From the NCBI GenBank assembly GCA_023053685.1, contig JALIGW010000005.1, positions 37,339,480 to 37,403,479 of the forward strand: a DNA stretch of 64,000 nt, read 5' to 3'. Numbering within the stretch: position 1 is the first letter of the stretch; every line of letters begins with the position of its first letter. Shown one piece after another: positions 55,134 through 64,000 of this stretch. This DNA comes from Diadophis punctatus similis. Lineage: Eukaryota; Chordata; Lepidosauria; Squamata; Dipsadidae. A model generated the notes under the pieces. The model ran no database searches, was not told the DNA's origin, and saw nothing but the letters and a program-made list of their open reading frames with translations. A program made the position numbers and the translations under genes.

Positions 55134-56597
55134 TTGTAGATGATGCTGATCAAAGTATTTTAAACATTGTAGGCTGAATATATTGGCTGGGATGGGAGAA
55201 ATCAGGCCAAGTAAGGGGTAGCATTAACATTTTAATGGTCTTCCAGTTAAGTTTGGATTAACATGCATAAGATTGTATAAGAAGGATATTCAGATTAGCC
55301 TTGCAAATTTTATTAGTGTTCTGTTATTCATTAATTTAGCCATCATCAATGACTGTTTTATCATTTGCCATTGTATAAGCATCACTGTCTCCACTTTGAG
55401 CATTTCCTTCCCACTCACCTGTCTTTCCAATTCCTTGCTAATCTTCAGTGTTCCTACACTGACTTGCAGATCACAATGTTTCATACAGCTGATGAAAATG
55501 ATAGTAGTAAAGCTTATGCCATAATGCATAATAACAACAAATATTTACTATGACCTTTAGCGAGAAAACACTACATAGAAACAAATTTAAAATTATAGAT
55601 ATAACTTAAAAGAAAGCATAAAATACAGGAAAACAAGACAACTATAATGTCGATGTAATAGAAATACAGTAACCGTGGTGATCACTAAGATTAGTAATAA
55701 TCTTTAGTGTAAGTGGATCACAGAGAACAAATAGAGGCACAGAATTGGGCAACCTCGGAAGATAGGTCACAGTCCTTGTCAGGTAGAAGAAGCAACAAAT
55801 AAGCATTGTTGTTCTGACAGGTTATACCTTTAAAAGAGGATGGATAGATTATCCAAGATGCCCTGTAAAGAGATCAAGAGAAGAGAATGGGGCTCAGGGA
55901 TTCCATGGAGCTGTCCTCATAGCTGCTCTAGAGGGATGATTTTAAAATGACCCCACAAGACGGCAGAGCCAGCACATCCAACCTAGCCTAGGTGAAAGCC
56001 AGACAAATCCTGATGAAATTTCAGAGTTAGAATGGAAAAAATAGGATGATGGCACATGCCCATTTGAAAAAAAAAATCCACGGACTGTGGGGTTGGATAC
56101 TAGACTTAGCCTGGTTTGGAAATCAATATTTCAGATACATTGCTTAAGATAATGGGTTGAAATTTAAGGTGCTGAAGGCCTTTTGTTGGTTTTTCTGCAA
56201 CAGACTAGTATGGCTATTTCTCTGCAAATTAGATTTATACTCAGTCATAGACAGTATATGATTCTTTATACTTAATTGATTGGATGGTTAGCACAGTACT
56301 TTTCAAATTGAGACACATCTGGAAAGATCTGTAGTTGCAGTGAGAATTAGTCTTAAGCAATGGCACTAAATATTAAATGTTACAATGGTCATTTCTGTTG
56401 CATGTGTTATAGCTGCGTGTGGCTGAGTAACTAAATTTTGCGTTGTATCTTTAGAAGTATTAAAAGTATTGTGCTTTGAAAATTGAGATCCTTGTGCCTT
56501 TAACCAGTATTTTACCTTTGTAAAGTAAACAAGCATCTCTGTCATTAAGAAGACAAGTGAATTAAATACATATGCTTTCTTTTAATTTCATGACAAT

Positions 56598-56981
56598 CAG
56601 GGTGGATTTGATTTAAATCAAGTCAATTTAAGTCATGATTTAAATCATGATTTAAATCACTAGTAAAAAGGCTTGATTTAAATCAGCTTGATTTAAGTCA
56701 TAATTTTTAAAGAGCAACTGTCATCTCTGTCCTGCAGTGACTCACCAACAGTCCCAATATTGCAGAATGTACAGCCTCATGCTACATAACTAAGCTCCAT
56801 CTCATGCTGAATAAACTAAATTATTAATGTATCTTAAATAGAAAACTATCTTTAGATAGATTTTTACTCCAAAAGCATTTTATTAAAATAAATTTAATAA
56901 AAATCAAAAAATCCGATTTAAATAAAAAAACCCGATTTGTTTGATTTTTTTAAAAAAAATCATCGATTTTTATCTACCCTG
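56598..56981. mobile_element. hAT-type MITE (CAGGGTGGATTTGATTT family), 384 bp, 8-bp TSD
   Basis: Begins CAGGGTGGATTTGATTTAAA, ends tttttatctaccctg, flanked by atgacaat at 56590-56597 and 56982-56989. The subterminal 90 bp are built of short palindromes of gatttaaatc repeated several times. No ORF. Confidence 0.94.
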
Positions 56982-59635
56982 ATGACAATACCTTTGCTGG
57001 ATTTCTCCATTTAATGCTGTTAGTTTTAAGGGCTGATTGAATACAAACCTGTAACCATCTTTGTATATTTTCTTATGTAAAAAGTTGAAAAAATCCATTC
57101 TGTGGTAACAATATTATCTTGATTTTATGGATATGCAGATAATTAGACTTCTGATTGTAGAAATGCAGTCAAACAGTAGAAATCTTAGAACTTGTTGAGC
57201 TGAGATATATTTCTACATAAAATGATTAATGCTGCTATAATTTAATTCGAGCTTCAGTTTCTGTTCTTTCCATTCAAAATGCCCAGAGGATGTTCTTTGA
57301 TTTCTCAAACTTCTACCATATTGCTTGATATATCAGATTCATTTTGGCAGACTGGGTTCATTATAGATGCTCTTAAAATATATACATATATTAAACAAAA
57401 TGTTCAAAATTCATATATGGACCAAATGCACATGGATGTATGTCTTTTCTTCATTTCTCTACATTAGTGCTGGTTAGTGAATCCAGCTGCTGTTATAACG
57501 CTTGCTTCAGGCTTTTTCATGTGCTTTGTTTGGTCTTTTTGAGTATATCTGTTCCAGTGTGGAAAGCTTTTTGTTATTTTTGTTAGCTTTGGGGAGGAAA
57601 ACCCCATACCTCTTCTATGGCATTCCTATTCAAGGTGAATGCTGCACAAAGGTCACTTTAAGTATATAATTGCTCATTCTTATCTCCTACTTTATCTTAG
57701 ATATTAGGGAGCATACAGGGAACAACATGCTTAAATATTTGTGAATGTGAATCACAAAGATCCACCTAAAATCTTATCATGTACCAGGAAATGTAGATGT
57801 CATCAAACTTAAGAAAGTCTACATATATGTAATTTCATTTGTAGATAGTTATCTTGTGCCTCTCCTTTACTTGCCTGAATTCTTTGCTCAAATCTTTGTG
57901 ATTTTGTTGGGACATGTTTTTTCCCCCTTATGCAGGAGAATACTTAATCAGATTTCATCCAAAGATTTGTGTAAAAAGAGTTCCATTTATTGAATGTTCT
58001 CTACACAAGGAAAACTTATAGTAGGGCAGTGAGGTACTTTAGATTTGATTCTTAGAAGATGCTGTGGGGATGGGAATGTGGCATCTTCAAGAAGCAGCTG
58101 CATCATGTTTTCCTAGAACATACATGAATTAGAACCACCACACAGCCTATCTTGTAATACCTATAATTACCATAACTAGTTAAATCTGTTCCAGAGGAGT
58201 TAGGTTCATTCCAGAACAACACAACTGGTAGTACAAAAACTGACAAAAATTAGACTTAACAGAGACTCCCCCCACTTCTACAAATGGAAGGAATATTTTC
58301 CAAATAGTAAAACATGTTCAATTTCAGTCATTGATGGCACAAAATAAAAAGCACATCTTTGAAAATAGTGGCTGAAATGTGAGCAGCTTATAGAATTGCA
58401 AAGTCCATGGGATCTTCATGGGCTTTTAAAATGTGTGTGTTTCTGTGGATATTTTTGTTTATTCAAGCATTTTATTGAGCTGGGAATATGTTTGCTTAAA
58501 CATACTTTAATATTAAACCAAACTGAAGGAAGAAATGAAAGATGGAGGCTATAGGCAAAAAAGTTGTTCAGTAAAGAACAAGGTGGATCTTAATGCTTAC
58601 TCAGGTGGCATGTTCGTATGGATCCAGCATAAGGAAATGTATTTTTACCCTTTAGAAAACCAATATGGAATAAATGGATTTCTTTCTTAAATCCTGTACT
58701 TGATTATTTCTATATGTTAAATACATTCTTAGACAATGTATTACATTTTTCTGTTAAAGAATTCTTTGTTTATTTTCTTTCCCTAACACATAACAATGCA
58801 TGAGAGTACTTCATTTTCTACAAAAATTCTAGCTTGTATCCCGTCATCTTTGTATGGAAAGCATGTTAAATTTAGGACCGCTGATTGCATTAGCAAAGGA
58901 CCTTCTTTAGAAAAAATCTGGCATGTCTTAAAGTGTTTATTTATTTACTAAGTTACTCAGCTTTGTATGCTGCTCTTTGCTTTCTGAAAGTAACATTTTC
59001 TTTTCTCTTTCAGACTAACTTCGAATAGAACTGATAGGGGAACATTGTGTAACAAAACTCTTAGAATCTAGGATTCTTCGATGCTATTTGCAATCTAAAA
59101 ATTACATTTTCTATAGGTAATTGTGAAATACAGTTCAGTAATGATCCTTGGTACTTAACTGTATCAGTTGTCTTTGGTGGAAACAGCTGCTCTTAGACAG
59201 CATATAGGCTGGTTTTTGGTGAATAGCCATGTTTATGTTGCTTCCTCTTCACAACCATGTGTCCATGAGAAAGGAAACTGCTCATACTTAGGAAAATAGG
59301 ATTGTGTTCTGGAAAGCAGTTTGCAATATTGTGCTAATATAAAAGTCATCAAGTGCTTTGATGTGTCTGAGCTGAGCTACCAACTTGGTTTCAGCCTCAG
59401 GTACTGAAGGTAATTTGTCTTTGTAAATATAGGAGGTTGGCTCATAGTTTGTGGCTTTGTTTTGTCTGACACAGTCATTTGTTAGCAACTATTGTTCCTG
59501 CAAATAGGCATAGGGCTTTTCTTTTTTATTCTCTTGTGGATTGTTTCTGTGTGAAACACATTGATCAGACTTTGCATCTTCTTCCAATGTTGAAGACTAC
59601 CTGTAATTGCAGTTAATCCTAACATAGATATAGAG

Positions 59636-60042
59636 CAGGGGTGTCAAACTCAAGGCCCAGGAGCCAGATCCATCCTGTGGGGTACTTAGATCTGGCCTGC
59701 AGGGCCGTTCTGGAAACAGTAAAGGACCTGTCTGTGGTGCTTCTGCCAGTGAAACGGGCTCCCAAGCTCCGTTTTCGGCTGCCACTGCCTCCTGCAAACC
59801 TCTGCCAGTGAAAATGGAGCTCGGGAGGGCCGCACGCTTTTTCATCTGCAGATTGTTGCAGAAGGCTGTGGCAGCCGAAAATGGAGTTTGGGAGCCTGTT
59901 TTCGCTGGCAGAGCGTTTGGGCCGCCACAGGCACCCCCAACAGGAGTGACGGTGAGCTGGCCACGCCCCCCTGGCACCTACACCCCGCCCCCGAGGTCAA
60001 ACAATGATGCGGCCCTCAATGAAATCGAGTTTGACACTCCTG
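59636..60042. mobile_element. hAT-type MITE (CAGGGGTGTCAAACT family), 407 bp, 8-bp TSD
   Basis: Begins CAGGGGTGTCAAACTCAAGG, ends gagtttgacactcctg, flanked by atatagag at 59628-59635 and 60043-60050. The interior contains an internal inverted pair (gctcccaagctccgttttcg near 59758 and its complement near 59880). Confidence 0.94.
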
Positions 60043-60225
60043 ATATAGAGAAAAGTAGAAACAAGAAAAATTAGTGTTGTCATGTGAGCAGTATGTAATC
60101 ATAGAAATTATGACAAAGTTGTAGTTATAGAATAGATCAACAACCATTGAGTATTGGTGAAAATAGAAATCTATAAAAAAGATATAAATCAGTAATTTAC
60201 ATATTTGGATTAAAGTAAAAACTAC

Positions 60226-60296
60226 TTTTTATGACTGTAAGCTACCCAGAGTTACCCTGTGGTAAGATGGGCAGCCAATACATTTCATAAAAAAGC
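60226..60296 (+). mobile_element. Old LINE 3' tail remnant
   Basis: gtaagctacccagagttacc ... gatgggcagccaatac followed by an A-rich run resembles the diverged 3' ends of L2-like elements (compare 42001-42078). Low certainty. Confidence 0.4.
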
Positions 60297-62298
60297 ATCT
60301 ATATCTACATACACATATGATAAGCATTTTTGGCTACATACACATACGCATATGACTGAAAACTAATTGACAGAAATTCCAATTTCTCTCATACTGTGCG
60401 AGAAAAATATGGAAAGCAATCTAAAACCCATATGCAAACAGGGTGTTGTGAGGTGCTTGCCTAGTATTTTTAAATTATTAATTACTCCAAGAATGGGAAA
60501 CAATATGGACAAACAAACAATTGCTACCCACCGATCCCACAAGCAAAATATTCAGGATTAGGTCATTTTCTTTTTCAATATGTGTCCTGCCTTGCTGGCT
60601 CAGACTTATTCTGTCGTTAAAATTCATACATGGTTTAATCCAGGTATAAGAGCAAATTCAAAAGGCCAAGCTCTCCTTTCAGTAATGCTTTACCTGTAGC
60701 TGAAGAATCTAGAAATTAATACCACAGACATAAGAACTCAATATAAGCAAATAAAAGACTGGAGTAGGCACTTTATAATCCAATGATTCTGGAGTTCTGT
60801 CTGTCTTCAGATGTAGACAACAAAGACCACAATAGCCTTTACTTTTAACAAGCTTTGTACAGCTTGAAGTTTGCCTTTGCAGATGTTTCTGTTCTTTAGA
60901 ACTTAACAGGATTTCAGCCTCGTCAATTACATTAGTTGTAGCATCTCTTTCAAACTAGGAACCAATTGAGTTTCAAAGTTTTTCAGACATCCTAATTCAG
61001 TTATCCTGTTTACTTGAGAAGCACCCTAATTTGGTGATCCAGCTAGTTACAGTATCCCTGACAAAGTTACTTGGAGCCCTAAACAGCTCTGACGTTATTT
61101 GGCACTAAATAAAATCAGTCAGTCATGTTAATTAACTCTTTTCCTATTCACATTCACACCAAAGATAAAGTCATAGAGGGACCCCAGACTATGATCTTTC
61201 TCTCTAGATATTGTGTCTTTGTAATGATTTTGGTTTTCACCCCCTCTTCTGCAGTCACATGAGAAAGAGGCTTGGCATTGAGTACAGAAATTAATCTGAT
61301 AAACATAATATTCTACAATTTATATGATTATTCTCAGCTTTGTTTTTTCCTTAAGGGTTGGTAAAGAGGCAAAAATAGCAGCATGGCCCTTTTTTTGGTG
61401 CCATGTGCTTCTTGGTATAGGCCAAATATATTTGTGGAAAATGTAACCAGGCAAAAGAAACTTGAGATATAGTGCCTGCTCACTGAGGCACTGAATGTTC
61501 ATATGTGCTGTTGTATGACTAGAAGTATTATTTTGTAATAGAGACTTAACATTCAGAATATTTTCCAGAAGGCTGCGACCTTGGCCACAGTTAAATTTAG
61601 CTTTAGCTAATAGGCCTTCTGAAATGACAATAGAACTTTAGTTTATGCCTAGAACTCAAGACAAATTTACCAAGTGAGCCTTACTATTATAAGGTAGATT
61701 GAGGCAGTTACCTACAGATGGTGACAATCCCACCTAACTCTCTTAGCTTTTTCTGCACTTTTAAAGCAGTTCTAAACAACATAGGTTTCATTTTGATCCC
61801 ACTTTATAATCCTTCACAAACCAGTTTGAATCTACCTCTGATGTCTTCTCTTCTCTGAGCTTCAAAATGCTTAAAACAGGTCATGAACACTATGAGCCAA
61901 TTAGTTCTCCTTCGAGCTGTTCAAAAATGAATCGGAAACAGTTCTAGCCCTATAAACTACTACAGTTCCTGCAGTAACAAAAACAAACATGCAAATAAAA
62001 ATAACCAACGATCTAGTGTTCCATATGGTAGCTACCTCACTGTGAAAGCATCATTTTTAACACAAGACTCTGCTAATTGTGGTATGTAAGGTGGACTTCT
62101 TGCAGGCAAGTGATTTTCACAATCTCTCTAAGTGTGGGGTGATTGCAGTGTCCATGTGTAATCCATGTGGAGGGAAGTGTTGAGTAAGGACTTAATTCAG
62201 GAAAAATGGGGAAGTAGGATGAGGTAAATGTTCCCTTGCTCATCTTATCCTTAAGCTTGTAGAATCAAGCTAATTGGGTTAGTTTTAATACTGTAAGT

Positions 62299-62709
62299 CA
62301 GTGATGGCGAACCTGTTTTGGTTCATGTGCCAAAAGGATGTGTGCGCGCTCATGCCCACACCCATGCCCTCCCCTGCGCATGCACACAACCCCCTGTGGA
62401 TGCGTACTCCCCTCCACTGCTCCCGCGCATGCGCACAGACCTCACAACGGACTCCTGAAGCCTGGGGATGGCAAAAACGGCCCAACGGGCCAACCGGGAG
62501 TTCGGAAATGAACTTCCGGTTGGCCAGTTTGGTTGTTTTTCGCCATCCCCCGGCTTCAGGAAACCCTGAAACCTGGGGAGAGCAAAAACAGCCGAAAAGA
62601 AGGCCGATAATCAGCTGGCCAGCGCGCGCATGCATGCTGGAGCTGACATAGAGCAACGCCTTGCGTGCCCTCCGATATGGCTCCACGTGCCACAGGTTCG
62701 CCATCACGG
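62299..62709. mobile_element. hAT-type MITE (CAGTGATGGCGAACC family), 411 bp, 8-bp TSD
   Basis: Begins CAGTGATGGCGAACCTG, ends caggttcgccatcacgg (terminal T changed to G), flanked by ctgtaagt at 62291-62298 and 62710-62717. CpG-rich interior; no coding content. Confidence 0.93.
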
Positions 62710-62893
62710 CTGTAAGTAATGCAGGGGTTGGTAACCTTCTCTGTAGGAACTAGAAACCAGGAAGCCACCACGATTTCCAGATGATCTGTGGCTCCACCTA
62801 TACTGAGGTGACTGGTGAAGCCATCACCAAACTGCTTGTCTGTGGAGGCAGTGAGCAAGCAATAATATGTATCTTTTTGGTTGGATGATTTTG

Positions 62894-63221
62894 AGTTACT
62901 CGACTTACAACAGTTCATTTAGTGACCATTGAAAGTTACATAAGCACTGAAGAAAGTGACTTATGACCATTTTTCATAGTTATGACTTGCTGCATCTCCT
63001 TGGTCACATGGTCAAAATTCAGATGCTTGGCAACTGACTCATATTTAGGACAGTTGCAATGTTCCAGGATCATGTGATCAACTTTTTCAACCTTCTGGCA
63101 AGCAAAGTAATGGGGAAGCCAGATACACTTAACAACTGCAAGAAAGATTGTAAAATGGAGTAAAATTCACCTGTTTCACTTAGCAACATAATTTTGGTCA
63201 CAGGTTGAGAACTACCCGTAT
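62894..63221 (+). mobile_element. 'ctcgacttacaac' family element, nearly complete
   Basis: Runs from gagttactcgacttacaaca to ggttgagaactacccgta with the family's inner blocks in order (acttatgaccatttttcat, catggtcaaaattcagatg, atcatgtgatcaac, cacttaacaactgcaag). The best full-length example in the window. Confidence 0.8.
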
Positions 63222-64000
63222 CCATCCTTATCTGAGAATATATCTCATTCAATTCAGTTGGATCATGTATTGGTCAGATGTCATAGGATTGTGTATCAAT
63301 CAACAGACAATAAAATGGTTGTATTGGATTCTCCAAAATGTTATTGTCTGAGTATAAAAATGAAGGAATACTGGTACCACCCCATTACCTCCATCCAGTA
63401 GGAAAATCATATATAGTACTGAATGTAGGATGTTACCCTAATCCTCCTGATACAATGATAGTCAAAATAGTAGCTGGTTCTGAATTCTGTCTGGGTGGGT
63501 TACCTAATGCTTCATATTTTTCATATCTGTCTTCTTAGCTTCTGTGACACTATTAAGTAGATATGGTAATCCATTCACCTAAGCTTCTTGTAGTTTTTCT
63601 AAAACTAGATGCTCTACCATGCTACTGTCTACCAATTGTCTGATGTGAATTTAAATTCTAAAGTAATAAACATTTCTTTGCAGAATACAGAAAGCATAAG
63701 ATAGTTTACTTTTTGTAAGACAAGAACATTTTGGAATCAAAATAATGTAATAACACATTTTAGCTGCATACTGCTTGATGTAAACATTAAAATGAAACAA
63801 AGTTATAATATGCCAAGTTATTGTTTCTTGAAAGTTTCCTTCTAGAGTGATTGAAGAAATATTATGATGAAATATAATGTGCTCCTTGGCAGTGAAGAAC
63901 ATTTAATTACCCTGATCACAAACCCAAGCTTTGTTTTGTCATTAATAGCTAGATATAATTTCCCTATTTGCTACCCTTGTTTTCTTCTCTTTTATTCCTG

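Larger units (their letters stand above)
52835..64000 (+). other. SH3PXD2A: SH3PXD2A intron 1 (partial)
   Basis: Apart from the mobile elements listed separately, 53491-54845, 55142-56589, 56990-59627, 60051-62290 and 63222-64000 show no exon, RNA gene or repeat I can identify. A strong pyrimidine-AG site at about 59013 is followed at once by in-frame stops and no known TKS5 sequence. Confidence 0.75.

Noticed and set aside
59000..59060. Pyrimidine tract plus cag at about 59013 as the acceptor of SH3PXD2A exon 2
   Set aside because: The following sequence has early stops in all useful frames and does not encode the expected PX-domain continuation.

Overview
This is a vertebrate nuclear window, almost certainly from a squamate reptile and probably a snake. 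It carries parts of three genes in the order SLK (minus strand) - STN1 (plus) - SH3PXD2A (plus). As I recall, this order matches human 10q24.33. Evidence for the organism is the divergent tetrapod-type exons, a very diverse transposon load (DIRS, L1, L2- and CR1-like LINEs, tRNA-derived SINEs, many hAT and Tc1/mariner-like MITEs), a long GATA (Bkm-type) microsatellite, and pentanucleotide AATAG repeats attached to LINE 3' ends. I recall the last as a snake feature. Species cannot be fixed from sequence alone.

Layout. 1-4.75 kb is SLK intron 1. The first SLK coding exon (50 aa) is at 4748-4897, minus strand. A CpG island at about 5.9-6.5 kb looks like a shared bidirectional promoter: a minus-strand splice donor at 5902/5901 fits a non-coding SLK exon 1, and a plus-strand donor at 6435/6436 fits a non-coding STN1 exon 1. 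STN1 then runs to 35737 with nine coding exons that join in frame to a 365-residue protein. All exon borders could be placed. Its introns hold a decayed DIRS retrotransposon (7.8-10.3 kb), several MITEs, a 2.7 kb CR1-like LINE and SINEs.

35.7-51.4 kb is intergenic and repeat-rich. It includes a tandemly expanded mariner-like MITE, an L2-like LINE 3' end, and a nearly intact 5.8 kb L1 with a perfect 15-bp target-site duplication. That L1 is disabled by one nonsense codon and one catalytic endonuclease substitution. A second CpG island (51.5-52.5 kb) precedes the first coding exon of SH3PXD2A (52763-52834). The rest of the window is SH3PXD2A intron 1, holding hAT-type MITEs with exact 8-bp target duplications.

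Functionally, the three host genes are a STE20-family kinase acting on the cytoskeleton, a telomere-replication (CST) subunit, and a podosome/invadopodia scaffold. They share a neighbourhood but no evident pathway. I found no rRNA, tRNA gene, CRISPR array or other prokaryote-like system. The most unusual items are the mobile-element structures: the deleted DIRS with a recurring GAGC...GCTC motif, the foldback element with a 12-bp duplication, and the GATA repeat lying in the loop of an 80-bp palindrome.
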